Source: Streptomyces klenkii
GTDB taxonomy: Bacteria > Actinomycetota > Actinomycetes > Streptomycetales > Streptomycetaceae
Direction of reading: 5' to 3'
DNA length: 59,957 bases
Assembly: GCF_003626645.1 (NCBI RefSeq)
Contig: NZ_RBAM01000022.1
Location: 1-59,957 of the forward strand
Shown: in pieces, positions 46,021 through 55,469 of the stretch
How positions within the stretch are numbered: the first letter of the stretch is position 1
How the letters are laid out: the number at the start of each line of letters is the position of its first letter
The notes under the pieces: generated by a model
Database searches by the model: none
What the model was told of the DNA's origin: nothing
Seen by the model: the letters and a program-made list of their open reading frames with translations, nothing else
Position numbers and translations under genes: made by a program

Positions 46021-46605
46021 TCAGCTGCCGTAGGGGCGGCGGGCGCGGGCGCGGTGGAGGGCGTCCGCCCACCACTCGAGCTGGTCCAGGAGGACCTTGG
46101 CGGCGCCGGCCGGGCCGGCGGGGTCCTTGGGGGCGCCCAGCTCGTCGAACTGCTCCCAGGCCGTGTGGAAGCTGACGGCGTCGCGGACGGTGACCGCGTG
46201 CAGCTCGGACATGACCGGCCGCAGCGCCTCGGCGGCGCGCAGGCCGCCGGAGAGGCCGCCGTAGGAGACGAAGCCGACGGGCTTGGCCTGCCACTGGGTG
46301 TAGTGCCAGTCGATGAGGGACTTCAGGGCGGCCGGGTAGCTGTGGTTGTACTCGGGGGTGACGATGGCGAAGGCGTCGGCCCGCGCCAGCCGCGGCGTGA
46401 GGCCCGCGAGGACCTCGGCAGTCTGCGGCGAGGGGTCGGCGGTGAGGACCACCGGCAGCTCGTGGTCGGCCAGGTCGATGACGTCGACGTCGAATCCGGC
46501 GTGGCTGCGGGCCTCGGCGGCGAACCAGTCCGCCACCGTCGGGCCGAAGCGTCCCTCACGGACGCTGCCCACGATGACGGCGAGGCGGAGGCGGGTGCTG
46601 GACAT
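46021..46605 (-). CDS. NADPH-dependent FMN reductase (second copy)
   Basis: 194 aa, same family and length as the protein at 38259: LRLAVIVGSVREGRFGPTVA, FAIVTPEYNHSYPAALKSLI, PVGFVSYGGLSGGLRAAEAL. This copy keeps the phosphate-binding G-S-V-R-E-G-R-F-G loop, which in the other copy reads T-S-S-G-P-E-S-R-T. It is expected to feed FMNH2 to cluster oxygenases. Confidence 0.9.
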   Translation of the reverse strand: MSSTRLRLAVIVGSVREGRFGPTVADWFAAEARSHAGFDVDVIDLADHELPVVLTADPSPQTAEVLAGLTPRLARADAFAIVTPEYNHSYPAALKSLIDWHYTQWQAKPVGFVSYGGLSGGLRAAEALRPVMSELHAVTVRDAVSFHTAWEQFDELGAPKDPAGPAGAAKVLLDQLEWWADALHRARARRPYGS

Positions 46606-46634
46606 GGGGTGCCCTTCCGGGAGGTGTGTCGGGG

Positions 46635-48092
46635 TCAGGACGTACGGTCGCGGCGGCGGGGCAGCACGCCGGTCAGAGCGGTCAGCAGGCCCGCGGCACC
46701 GGCTGCGGTGACCAGCCACACGGCGGGCCGGGAGCCGGCGAGGAGCTCGGTGCGGGGCGCGCCGGGGGGCGCCTGGCCGGTGGTGAGCAGGGCGGCGACG
46801 GCGGCGAGCATGACGGCGGCGCCGATCTGTACGGCGGTCTGGTAGACGCCGCTGGCCTCGCCGCGCGCTTCGGCGGGGAAGCCGGAGACGGCCTGCATGT
46901 TCAGCGCGGCGAAGGAGAGGACGAAGCCCGCGCCGACGAGCAGCATGGTGGGCAGCATCGTCGTCGCGTAACCGCCGCTGTTGACGGGCAGCCGCAGGTA
47001 GAGGAGGTAGCCGAGCAGGGGCGGCACGGCGCCGGCCGCGATGAGCCGGTGGGCGCCGAAGCGGCCGACCATGCGGCCGGAGACCAGGGCGGTCACCGCC
47101 AGGGGCGCGCTGGCGGGCACGATGGCCAGGCCGGTCTGCAAGGGGGTCCAGTCCAGGACGGCCTGCGTCTGGTAGCTGACGATCAGCAGCAGCCCGAGGT
47201 AGGAGCCGTTGAGGCTGGCGGCGCCGAGCGCGGAGCGGAGCATCCCCGGGTCGGCCAGCAGCTCCAGGCGCAGCAGCGGCCGGGGCGTGCGGCGCTCGTG
47301 CCGGACGAAGAAGACCAGCAGGGCGGCGGCCGCGGCGAAGGAGGCCAGGGTGTACGGGTCGGCCGGGCCCTCGTGGGGCAGCCGGCTGAGTGCGTGGACG
47401 AGCAGCAGCAGGGCGCCGGCGAAGGAGGCCGCGCCGGTCAGGTCGTAGCGCCGCGGCCCCGGGGCCCGCGCCTCGTCGGCGGGGATCAGCTTGAGGCACA
47501 GGGCGAACAGGAGCAGGACGACGGGGGCGGGGAAGGCGAAGGTCCACCTCCAGCTGATGGAGGTGAGGATGCCCGACAGCAGCAGTCCGGCGGTGAAGCC
47601 GCTGGCGCCGAAGAGGGTGTAGACGGAGACGGCCCGCTCGCGTTCGGGGCCCTCCTTCATGACGGTGCACAGGATGGCCAGGCCCGTGGGGGCGGTGAGG
47701 GCGGCGCAGAAGCCCTTGACGAAGCGGGTGGCGATCAGGAGTGCGGGGTCGCTGCTGAGGGCGGCGGCCAGGGAGGCCGCGGCGAAGGCGAGCAGGGCGA
47801 TCAGGTACATGCGGCGGCGCCCGGCCAGGGCGACGACGCGGGCACCGAAGAGCATGAGGGCGCCGAAGCCGAGGGCGAAGCCGGTCATGACCCAGTGGGC
47901 GGTGCTGGGCGCAAGGCCCAGGTCCGTCCCCACGGAGGGCAGGGCGACGACCGCGACCGAGACCTCCAGGGCGTCGATGAGCATGTTGCCGGCGAGGACG
48001 ACCAGCAGGCCCCACTGACGGGGGCTCATCCGGCCGGCCGTGGCGGAGGCGGGCTGCGGCGGGGAGGACGAGGAGAGGGAAGAGGGCTTCAT
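46635..48092 (-). CDS. MFS drug exporter (14-helix DHA2 type)
   Basis: 485 aa with about 14 membrane helices. The helix 1 motif is LVVLAGNMLIDALEVSVAVV and the helix 5 region is GASGFTAGLLLSGILTSISW with RWTFAF after it, as in DHA2 multidrug exporters such as those for anthracyclines and angucyclines (LanJ, UrdJ2, JadL type). Likely exports the product. A 12-bp hairpin separates it from the oxygenase-SDR gene upstream, so it may have its own promoter. Confidence 0.9.
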   Translation of the reverse strand: MKPSSLSSSSPPQPASATAGRMSPRQWGLLVVLAGNMLIDALEVSVAVVALPSVGTDLGLAPSTAHWVMTGFALGFGALMLFGARVVALAGRRRMYLIALLAFAAASLAAALSSDPALLIATRFVKGFCAALTAPTGLAILCTVMKEGPERERAVSVYTLFGASGFTAGLLLSGILTSISWRWTFAFPAPVVLLLFALCLKLIPADEARAPGPRRYDLTGAASFAGALLLLVHALSRLPHEGPADPYTLASFAAAAALLVFFVRHERRTPRPLLRLELLADPGMLRSALGAASLNGSYLGLLLIVSYQTQAVLDWTPLQTGLAIVPASAPLAVTALVSGRMVGRFGAHRLIAAGAVPPLLGYLLYLRLPVNSGGYATTMLPTMLLVGAGFVLSFAALNMQAVSGFPAEARGEASGVYQTAVQIGAAVMLAAVAALLTTGQAPPGAPRTELLAGSRPAVWLVTAAGAAGLLTALTGVLPRRRDRTS

Positions 48093-48219
48093 GGTCTGCT
48101 TCCGGGAGCCGGGGCTGGGGTCCGGGGTCGGCGCGGGAGGAACGGGGCCGGCGCGGGAGCCGGGCGGGAACGGCTCGAAGAGCGCCGAAGTGAGCCGGGA
48201 GAGCCGGGGGAAGACGCCG

Positions 48220-48250
48220 GGCCGGCCGCGGGCAAGGTCCGCGGCCGGCC
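48220..48250 (-). terminator. Hairpin between oxygenase-SDR gene and MFS gene
   Basis: Perfect 12-bp inverted repeat GGCCGGCCGCGG / CCGCGGCCGGCC with a 7-base loop, 58 bases past the fusion gene stop. Likely terminator or partial terminator of the PKS transcript. Confidence 0.65.
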
Positions 48251-48307
48251 TGCGCCGGGGGCCGGCCGGCGTGCCGGGGGTAACACGCCGGGCGGCCGGT
48301 CCGGGGG

Positions 48308-50626
48308 TCAGCCCAGGAGGGTGCCGCCGGTGGCGTCGATGAACGCGCCGGTGACCCAGCGGGCGTCGGCGCTCGCGAGGAAGGCGACGACGTCGGCGAC
48401 GTCCTGGGGCTCGCCGACGCGGTTGAAGGCGGACAGGGCCGCCATCTGGTCGACGACCTCGGGGATGTCGAAGGCCGGGTTGCCGTTACGGGTGATGCCC
48501 GGGGCAACGCTGTTGATGGTGATGTTGCGCGGGCCCAGGAGCTTGGCGAAGTGGCGGGCGAGCTGCTCGACGGCGCCCTTGGTCATCGCGTAGGCGATCT
48601 CCTCGGGGTTGGCCACGCGGGTGAGGCCGGAGGAGATGTTGACGATGCGGCCGCCGTCGGGGAGGTTCTTCAGGGCGCGCTGGATGAGGAAGAACGGGGC
48701 CTTGGCGTTGACCGCGAAGAGCCGGTCGAACTGCTCGGGGGTGGTGTCCTCGGCGGCCACGCCACCCATGACGCCCGCGTTGTTGACCAGGATGTCGAGC
48801 GTGGTGGTGCCGGTGCGCTCCTTGAGGCCCTGCTCCAGGCCGAGGAAGAGCTCGTGGACGTCGCCGGGGACGCCGAGCTCGGCGCGGACGGCGAAGGCGC
48901 GCCCGCCGTCCTTCTCGATCGTGGCGACGACCTCGTTCGCGGCGTCCTCGTTGCTCGTGTAGTGGACGGCGACGAGGGCGCCCTCCTTGGCCAGGCGGAT
49001 CGCGGTGGCGCGGCCCATGCCGCGGCTGGAGCCGGTGACCAGCGCTGTCTTGCCGCTGAGGCTGCCCATGTCTGTTCTCCCGTTCGTGGCTGGGGCGGTT
49101 GTCTGGTGCGTCGCCGGTTCGCCGAACCAGCGGGTGAGGGCCCGCGTGAGGCCCTCGGTGGGGGCGCCGCCCGCCGGAGCGGCCCACACCACGTGGCCGT
49201 CGGGGCGCACCAGCACGGTGGTGGCACCGGCGGGGGTGCCGCCGGTGGGACGGGCCGTGACGGTGCGGACCAGGCGGGACCACGGGGCGGCGGCGGAGCG
49301 CAGCAGGTCGCCGTGGCCGGCGTCGCCGGTGAGGTCCAGGAGGAGGCCGCCGCCGGGGCGCAGCAGCGCCGCGGTCGTGGTGTCCTCGCCGGAGTCCTCG
49401 CCCGGGTGCTGCGGGTCGCCGGTGCGCACCGGCCAGTGGGGCAGGCGCAGTCCGAGCAGGGGGTGGTCGCCGGCGCCGACGTCGTAGCGGACGTCGAGGC
49501 CGGAGATCATGCCGGCGAGGTGGCTGCGCACCTCGTCGTGCTCGTCGATGAGCTCGCCCATGACCTCGCGCGCGGCGTCGACCTCGGAACCGCCCAGCAG
49601 GAGCAGGGCCTGGGCGCGGATGTTGCTCAGGGTGCGCTGCCCGACGGCGTGGCGCTCGCTGTGGTAGCTGTCCAGGAGGCCCTCGGGGCCGCGTCCCTGG
49701 ACCTGGGCGGCGAGCTTCCAGCCGAGGTTGAAGGCGTCCTGGAGGCCGAGGTTGAGGGCCTGGCCGCCGATGGGCATCTGCTGGTGGGCGGCGTCGCCGG
49801 CCAGGAAGAGGCGGTAGTCGCGGTACTGCTCCGCCTGGCGGGAGGCGTCGGTGAAGGCGTTGACCCACAGCGGGGTGCCGCCGCTGATGTCCTCGCCGGT
49901 GACGCGCTTCCACGCGTCGGCGATCTCGTGGAACTCCACGTTCTCGCTGCGGGGTTCGGCGGTGCTGCCGAAGTCGCAGACCATGACGCGGGTGACGCCG
50001 TCGGGGCGGCGCGCGGCGATGGCCAGTCCCCCAGGCAGGCGCTCGAAGCGGCGGCCGGGGATGTCGATGCCGTCGACGTCGGCGCGCAGGAGCTCGCGGC
50101 CGGCGGCGGCGCCGGGGAAGGCGAAGCCGCCCAGGCGCCGCACGGTGCTGTTCTCGCCGTCGCAGCCGACGACGCACTTGGCGCGCAGGTGTACGACCTC
50201 GCCGCCGGCCGCCACCTCGGCCTCGGCGTGGTCCCCGGTGACGGTCAGCCCGCGCAGCTCGTGGCCGCGCAGGATGACCGCTCCCAGGCCGGTCGCCCAT
50301 TCCGCGAGCAGTTCCTCGGTGCGGATCTGCGGGACTTTCCACTGGCCCGGATAGGGGGTGGGAAGGGTGAGGTCGAGCGGGAGCCCGCCGAAGTGGCCCC
50401 GGGTCTCCTGCGGGACGGCGCCGAGGCCGTCGAGCAGGCCGCGGCTGTCGAGGATCTCCATGGTCCGGGCGTGCAGGGTCGAGGCCCGGGATTCGGTGGT
50501 GGGCTCGGTGAGCCGCTCGATGACGACGACGTCCGCGCCGGCCAGTCGCAGCTCGCCGGCGAGCAGCAGCCCGACCGGTCCCGCTCCGACCACGATCACC
50601 TGGGTTTCCGTGTACGTGCGGGCCAT
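48308..50626 (-). CDS. PgaM-like FAD monooxygenase / short-chain reductase fusion
   Basis: 772 aa. Residues 1-505 are a class A aromatic hydroxylase: IVVGAGPVGLLLAGELRLAG, CVVGCDGENSTVRRLGG and LFLAGDAAHQQMPIGGQALN. Residues 520-772 are an SDR: ALVTGSSRGMGRATAIRLAK, NNAGVMGG and the Y-A-M-T-K catalytic pair. This layout is that of PgaM/CabV in angucycline pathways, where the pair performs post-PKS hydroxylation (C-12b) and C-6 ketoreduction. An ATG at 49069 with GGGAGA upstream could start a free SDR, as known for PgaM. The gene starts 4 bases after the aromatase stop. Confidence 0.93.
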   Translation of the reverse strand: MARTYTETQVIVVGAGPVGLLLAGELRLAGADVVVIERLTEPTTESRASTLHARTMEILDSRGLLDGLGAVPQETRGHFGGLPLDLTLPTPYPGQWKVPQIRTEELLAEWATGLGAVILRGHELRGLTVTGDHAEAEVAAGGEVVHLRAKCVVGCDGENSTVRRLGGFAFPGAAAGRELLRADVDGIDIPGRRFERLPGGLAIAARRPDGVTRVMVCDFGSTAEPRSENVEFHEIADAWKRVTGEDISGGTPLWVNAFTDASRQAEQYRDYRLFLAGDAAHQQMPIGGQALNLGLQDAFNLGWKLAAQVQGRGPEGLLDSYHSERHAVGQRTLSNIRAQALLLLGGSEVDAAREVMGELIDEHDEVRSHLAGMISGLDVRYDVGAGDHPLLGLRLPHWPVRTGDPQHPGEDSGEDTTTAALLRPGGGLLLDLTGDAGHGDLLRSAAAPWSRLVRTVTARPTGGTPAGATTVLVRPDGHVVWAAPAGGAPTEGLTRALTRWFGEPATHQTTAPATNGRTDMGSLSGKTALVTGSSRGMGRATAIRLAKEGALVAVHYTSNEDAANEVVATIEKDGGRAFAVRAELGVPGDVHELFLGLEQGLKERTGTTTLDILVNNAGVMGGVAAEDTTPEQFDRLFAVNAKAPFFLIQRALKNLPDGGRIVNISSGLTRVANPEEIAYAMTKGAVEQLARHFAKLLGPRNITINSVAPGITRNGNPAFDIPEVVDQMAALSAFNRVGEPQDVADVVAFLASADARWVTGAFIDATGGTLLG

Positions 50627-50630
50627 GGCG

Positions 50631-51575
50631 TTACGCCTGCTGCTCGGCGTAGGCCTTGGCGTGGCCGAGCGTGGCGCGGCTGTTGGTGCTCAGGGCGGTG
50701 TGGACGTACTCGCGGGCCTCCGCGATGCCGGCGTCCGGGCCGAGGATCTTGGTGATGTTCTCGGTGTTGAGGACGACGGTGTGCTGCGAGGAGGCGGCGA
50801 CGCCGTCCGCGTTCTCGGCGAAGGTCCAGTAGCCCGTGTGCAGCGTCATCAGCGCCGGCAGGGTGACCTGCTTGTACGCGATCTTGTGCGAGGGGAAGGT
50901 GACGCGGAAGGACTTGGTGGTGTGGGTGGAGCCGTCCTTGGCGCGGGTGTCCATCTCCAGGGTCTGGAGGCCGGGGGTGTCCTCCTCCAGGCGGACCGTC
51001 GCCACGTGCGGGAGGCGCTCGGACCACAGGTGCGCCTCGTTGATGAAGTCGTAGACGTCCTTGGCGGAGCCGTTGATCTGGACGGTGTCCTCGAAGGAGA
51101 AGGTCACCTCCTCGGCGGCGTGGGCGAGTTCGACGTTGGTCTTGAGGGCGGCGAGCTCGGACCGGGAGTTGCGGTCGACGGCCTCGTCGATCCAGGCGAG
51201 CCCCTCGGAGTCGTCGTCGATCGCCCGGTAGTCGTGCAGGAGGCGGACGCGGGAGGTGGCCCCGTCCAGCGGCTCGATGATCCAGGTGCCGCCCATGGCG
51301 GCGACCGGCGGGGTGGAGACCTCCTGGCGGAAGATGATCGTGAGGGCCTTCTCGTCCAGGGTGCGGAACGACGTCCAGTTCTTGGCCTCGCCGTTGGCGG
51401 TGGCCCAGATGCGGATGCGCTCGGTGCCCTCGCCCTTCTCCACGTGGTCGACGTAGATGGTCGGCGGGAAGATCCGCGGCCAGTTGGCGACGTCGGCGAT
51501 CAGGCGGTAGACGGCGGCGGCCGGGGCCGAGATCGTGATCTCGTGCTCCACCTCGCGCAGACCGGTCTGCGACAT
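50631..51575 (-). CDS. Didomain aromatase/cyclase (SRPBCC), PgaL/ActVII-like
   Basis: 314 aa with two START-like SRPBCC domains: EHEITISAPAAAVYRLIADV and ANWPRIFPPTIYVDHVEKGE in the first, VTFSFEDTVQINGSAKDVYD and FINEAHLWSERLPHVATV in the second. It aromatises the first ring of the C9-reduced decaketide. Standard part of the angucycline core, here between the ketoreductase and the PgaM-like gene. Confidence 0.93.
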   Translation of the reverse strand: MSQTGLREVEHEITISAPAAAVYRLIADVANWPRIFPPTIYVDHVEKGEGTERIRIWATANGEAKNWTSFRTLDEKALTIIFRQEVSTPPVAAMGGTWIIEPLDGATSRVRLLHDYRAIDDDSEGLAWIDEAVDRNSRSELAALKTNVELAHAAEEVTFSFEDTVQINGSAKDVYDFINEAHLWSERLPHVATVRLEEDTPGLQTLEMDTRAKDGSTHTTKSFRVTFPSHKIAYKQVTLPALMTLHTGYWTFAENADGVAASSQHTVVLNTENITKILGPDAGIAEAREYVHTALSTNSRATLGHAKAYAEQQA

Positions 51576-51660
51576 GCTGGGTGCTCCTCGGTGACGGTGC
51601 GGTGCGGGTGCGGTGGGGGCGCGGTGGGCGCGCGGGGATCCGGGAGGGATCCGGCGGGGC

Positions 51661-52446
51661 TTAGAAGTTGCCCAGGCCGCCGCAGACGTTGAGGGCCTGC
51701 GCGGTGATGGAGGCGGCCGTGTCGGAGGCCAGGTAGCCGACCAGGCCCGCGACCTCCTCGGGGGTGGAGTAGCGGCCGAGCGGGATCTTCGACTGGAACT
51801 TGTCGAGGATGGCGTCCTCGGAGGTGTCGTAGGCGGCGGCGTAGCCGGCGCGCACGCGCTGGGCCATCGGCGTCTCGACGTAGCCGGGGCAGACGGCGTT
51901 GACGGTGATGCCGGTGGGGGCGAGCTCGTTGCCGAGGGCCTTGGTGAAGCCGACGACGCCGTGCTTGGACGCGGAGTACGGGGCGCCCAGGACGACGCCC
52001 TGCTTGCCGGCGGTGGAGGCGATGTTGATGATGCGGCCGCGGCTCTTCTCGCGCAGGCCACCGGTGGTGAGGACCTCGCGGGTCAGGCGGAAGACGCTGT
52101 TGAGGTTGGTGTCGATGACGTCGTTCCACAGCTCGTCGTCGATGTCGGCGGTGACGCCGCCGCCGCTGCGGCCGGCGTTGTTGACCAGGACGTCGACGGT
52201 GCCGAAGCGGTCGACGGCGGTGGCGACGAAGGCGCGGACGGACTCGGCGGAGCGGACGTCGAGGGTGGTGCCGTCGACGTCCAGGCCCTCGTCCTGGAGC
52301 TGCTTGACGGTGGCGGCGACGTTGTCGGCGTTGCGGGCGCCGATGAAGACCTTGTGGTTCTGCGAGGCCAGGAGGCGGGCGACGGCGAGGCCGATGCCGC
52401 TGGTGGCACCGGAGACGAGGGCGACGCGCTGCTCGTGCTGCGACAT
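51661..52446 (-). CDS. Polyketide C9 ketoreductase, PgaD/ActIII-like
   Basis: 261 aa SDR. NADPH loop VALVSGATSGIGLAVARLLA, LVNNAGRSGGGVTADID (the S-G-G-G stretch corresponds to the P-G-G loop that steers C9 selectivity), and catalytic Y-S-A-S-K at about residue 157, with VCPGYVETPMAQRVRAGYAA after it. It reduces the C9 carbonyl of the nascent chain. ATG 52446 was taken as the start; an upstream ATG at 52461 adds 5 residues. Confidence 0.95.
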   Translation of the reverse strand: MSQHEQRVALVSGATSGIGLAVARLLASQNHKVFIGARNADNVAATVKQLQDEGLDVDGTTLDVRSAESVRAFVATAVDRFGTVDVLVNNAGRSGGGVTADIDDELWNDVIDTNLNSVFRLTREVLTTGGLREKSRGRIINIASTAGKQGVVLGAPYSASKHGVVGFTKALGNELAPTGITVNAVCPGYVETPMAQRVRAGYAAAYDTSEDAILDKFQSKIPLGRYSTPEEVAGLVGYLASDTAASITAQALNVCGGLGNF

Positions 52447-52537
52447 GGTGGGTGGCTCCAAAGGTGGTGGCGCGGGAAGGGGCGGGCGTCCGCGGGGAAG
52501 GGCGTCACGGACGGGCGCGGAAGGGGTGGTGCGGGCG

Positions 52538-52578
52538 CCGGGCCGGCCGCCCGTCGGCGACGGGGGCGGCCGGCCCGG
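52538..52578 (-). terminator. Hairpin between ACP and ketoreductase genes
   Basis: Perfect 15-bp inverted repeat CCGGGCCGGCCGCCC / GGGCGGCCGGCCCGG with an 11-base loop, 22 bases past the ACP stop. It lies inside the core operon, so it may attenuate rather than stop transcription or stabilise the upstream mRNA. Confidence 0.6.
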
Positions 52579-52599
52579 GGTGCTGCGCGCGGGCTTGCG

Positions 52600-52863
52600 T
52601 CAGGCGGCGGCCTGGAGCAGGCCGTTGACGTGGGCGACGAGGGCGCGCGGGGTGCGGTTCTCGGCGAAGGCGTCGTCGTCGAAGGCGACGCCGTACTCGC
52701 GCTCGATGCGGCCGCCGGTCTCCAGCAGGGCCAGGGACTCGTAGCCGAGCTCCTCGAAGTCGGTGTCGAGGATGTCGCTGTCGAGGTCGACGCCTTCATC
52801 GGCGCCGGCGCCTTCGAGGAGGATGCGCTTGAGGTCCTCGAGGGCGAACTCCTGGTGGGACAT
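52600..52863 (-). CDS. Type II PKS acyl carrier protein
   Basis: 87 aa: MSHQEFALEDLKRILLEGAG, then DLDSDILDTDFEELGYESLA with the phosphopantetheine Ser in G-Y-E-S-L, and a last helix VAHVNGLLQAAA. It carries the growing chain for the minimal PKS. Follows the KS-beta gene by 77 bases, in the canonical KS-CLF-ACP order. Confidence 0.96.
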   Translation of the reverse strand: MSHQEFALEDLKRILLEGAGADEGVDLDSDILDTDFEELGYESLALLETGGRIEREYGVAFDDDAFAENRTPRALVAHVNGLLQAAA

Positions 52864-52940
52864 GCCGGTCCTTTCCTGGAACACGTAGGGAGGGTCGGGG
52901 GCGGCGGACGGCGCTGTCCGCCGCGGGAAGGCGAAGGGGC

Positions 52941-54158
52941 CTAGTCGACGGCGCGGACGACGACGGCGGAGTTGAAGCCGCCCTGTCCGCGGGCGATGAC
53001 CAGCGCGGCGCGCACCGAGGCGGTACGGGCCTGGCCGGTGACCAGGTCGATGTCGTACTCGGGTGCGAGCGTGACGTTGGTGGTGGGCGGGATCAGGCCC
53101 TCGCGCATGGCCAGGACGGCGGAGACCACGTCCACCGGCGCGGCGCCGGAGTACAGGCGGCCGGTCATGGTCTTCGGCGCGGTGACCGGGACGCCGCCGG
53201 GGCCGAAGACGGCGGTGAGGGCGTCGGCCTCGGCGCGGTCGAGCTCGGGGCTGCCGGCGGCGTCGGCGAAGACGACGTCGATCTGCCCGGGCGCGAGGTC
53301 CGCGTCGGCCAGGGCGGTCTCGATGGCGCGGCGCAGGCCGCTCTCGCGGCCGCTGCCGGGCTTGGGGTCGATGGTGGCCCCGTAGCCAGCGATCTCGCCG
53401 TAGATGTTGGCGGCGCCGCGGGCGCGGGCGGCCTCGGCGTCCTCCAGGATCATCAGGGCGCCGCCCTCGCCGGGCACGTAGCCGCTGGCGTCGGCGTCGA
53501 AGGGCAGGTAGGCGCGCTCGGGCTCGTCGCTGGTGGTCATGCGGCCGCCGGCGATCTGCGCGACCCAGCCCCAGGGGCAGATCGAGGCGTCGAAGCCGCC
53601 GGAGAAGATGAGCTTGCTGCCCTTGCGGATCTGGCGGCGGGCCTGGGCGATGGCGTCGAGGCCGCCGGCCTGGTCGCTGACGACGACGCCGCTGGGGCCC
53701 CGCATGCCGTTGCGGATGGAGATCTGGCCGCTGTTGACGGCGTAGAACCAGGCGAAGGACTGGTACGCGCTGACGTACTGGCTGCCCTGGCTCCACAGCT
53801 TCTTGAGCTCGTTCTGGCCGAACTCGAAGCCGCCGGAGGTCGAGGCGGTCACCACGCCCATGTCGAACTCGGGGATGTCGCCGGGCCTGACGCCGGCGTC
53901 CTCGAAGGCGCAGTCCGCGGCGACCAGGGCCAGGCGCGTCATCCGGTCGGTCTGCGGGATGAGGCGGCTGGGCAGGTGGTCCTCGGCCGCGAAGTCGTGG
54001 ATCTCGCCGGCGAGCCGGGTCGGGTACTGGGCGGCGTCGAAGCGGGTGACGGGCCCGATGGCGTTCTTGCCGATCCGGGTCGCGGCCCAGAACTCCTCGA
54101 CGCCGAGCCCGTTGGGGGTGGCGACGCCGATGCCGGTGATGACTACCTTGGCGCTCAC
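52941..54158 (-). CDS. Ketosynthase chain-length factor (KS-beta)
   Basis: 405 aa from GTG 54158, overlapping the KS-alpha stop (GTGA). It has a ketosynthase fold with the active Cys replaced by Gln in VVVSDQAGGLDAIAQARRQI (Gln about 163), the mark of a CLF. It sets chain length together with KS-alpha. Close similarity in pattern to PgaB/JadB implies a decaketide, but chain length cannot be proved by eye. Confidence 0.96.
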   Translation of the reverse strand: MSAKVVITGIGVATPNGLGVEEFWAATRIGKNAIGPVTRFDAAQYPTRLAGEIHDFAAEDHLPSRLIPQTDRMTRLALVAADCAFEDAGVRPGDIPEFDMGVVTASTSGGFEFGQNELKKLWSQGSQYVSAYQSFAWFYAVNSGQISIRNGMRGPSGVVVSDQAGGLDAIAQARRQIRKGSKLIFSGGFDASICPWGWVAQIAGGRMTTSDEPERAYLPFDADASGYVPGEGGALMILEDAEAARARGAANIYGEIAGYGATIDPKPGSGRESGLRRAIETALADADLAPGQIDVVFADAAGSPELDRAEADALTAVFGPGGVPVTAPKTMTGRLYSGAAPVDVVSAVLAMREGLIPPTTNVTLAPEYDIDLVTGQARTASVRAALVIARGQGGFNSAVVVRAVD

Positions 54159-55423
54159 GCCAGGCTCCTCTCGGGACGGGCCAGCACCATCGCGCTCTGG
54201 AACCCGCCGAAGCCGCTGCCGACGGTCAGGACGGCGTCCGTGCGGTGGTCCCGGGCGGTGAGCGGGACGTAGTCCAGGTCGCACTCGGGGTCGGGGGTGT
54301 GCAGGTTGGCGGTGGGCGGCACCACGTTGTTCTCCATCGCCAGCACCGAGGCGGCGATCTCGATCGAGCCGATCGCGCCGAGCGAGTGGCCGACCATCGA
54401 CTTGATGGAGCTGACCGGGGTGCGGTAGGCGTGCTCGCCGAGGCTGAGCTTGAAGGCGGCCGTCTCGTGGCGGTCGTTCTGCTTGGTGCCCGAGCCGTGC
54501 GCGTTGATGTAGTCGATGGCCTCGGGGTTCATCCGGGCCTCGGCCAGCGCGACGGTGATGGCCTCGGCCATCTCGCGGCCGTCGGGGCGCAGGCCCGTCA
54601 TGTGGAAGGCGTTGCAGCGCGAGGCGTAGCCGGCGATCTCCGCGTAGATGCGGGCGCCGCGCTTCTTCGCGCTCTCCAGCTCCTCCAGGACGAAGCAGGC
54701 CGAGCCCTCGCCGAGGACGAAGCCGTTGCGGGAGGCGTCGAAGGGCCGCGAGGCGTGCTCGGGGTCGTCGTTGCGCGGGGTGGTGGCCTTGATGGCGTCG
54801 AAGCAGGCCATCGTGATCGGGGAGATCGGGGCGTCGGTGGCGCCCGTGATCATGATGTCGGCGGTGCCCTCGCGGATCAGCTCGACGGCGTGGCCGACGG
54901 AGTCGATGCCGGAGGTGCAGCCGGTGGAGACCACGGTGGCCGGGCCCTCGGCGCCGGTCGCCCAGGCGACCTCGGCGGCGAAGGAGCTGGGCACGAAGTG
55001 GTTGTAGAGGTGCGAGGGCGCATAGGTGTGGTCGACGAGGTCGAGGCGGCCGTCGTTGCTGACGACGCGGTACTCGTTGTCGAGACCGGTGGTGGCGCCC
55101 ACCGCGCTGCCGATGGTCACGCCCGCGCGGTGCGGGTCGAAGCCGGCCAGGTCCAGGCCGCTGTCGGCCAGGGCCTCGCGGGCCGTGACGACGCCGAACT
55201 GGGCGGCGCGGTCCATGCGCCGGATCTCCTGGGGGGTGAGCCCGTGGAGCTCGGGGTCGAAGTCGGCCTCGGCCGCGACCTTGGAGCGGAACGGCGAGGG
55301 GTCGAAGAAGGTGATCCCGCGGGTCGCGGTGCGGCCCTCGCTCAGCAGGCTCCAGAAGTTCTTGGTGCCGATGCCTCCCGGAGCCAGGACTCCGATTCCA
55401 GTGATTACTACCCGGCGCCCCAC
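54155..55423 (-). CDS. Ketosynthase alpha subunit
   Basis: 422 aa from GTG 55423 with GGGAGG 9 bases upstream. Catalytic residues: Cys169 in VVSTGCTSGIDSVGHAVELI, His in YINAHGSGTKQNDRHETAAF and in VSSIKSMVGHSLGAIGSIEI. It catalyses decarboxylative condensation of malonyl units on the ACP. It overlaps KS-beta by 4 bases, as in nearly all type II PKS operons. Confidence 0.97.
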   Translation of the reverse strand: MGRRVVITGIGVLAPGGIGTKNFWSLLSEGRTATRGITFFDPSPFRSKVAAEADFDPELHGLTPQEIRRMDRAAQFGVVTAREALADSGLDLAGFDPHRAGVTIGSAVGATTGLDNEYRVVSNDGRLDLVDHTYAPSHLYNHFVPSSFAAEVAWATGAEGPATVVSTGCTSGIDSVGHAVELIREGTADIMITGATDAPISPITMACFDAIKATTPRNDDPEHASRPFDASRNGFVLGEGSACFVLEELESAKKRGARIYAEIAGYASRCNAFHMTGLRPDGREMAEAITVALAEARMNPEAIDYINAHGSGTKQNDRHETAAFKLSLGEHAYRTPVSSIKSMVGHSLGAIGSIEIAASVLAMENNVVPPTANLHTPDPECDLDYVPLTARDHRTDAVLTVGSGFGGFQSAMVLARPERSLA

Positions 55424-55469
55424 TAGTGGTCGCCTCCCATCGTGTCGGCGGACGGCTTCACATGGCGGT

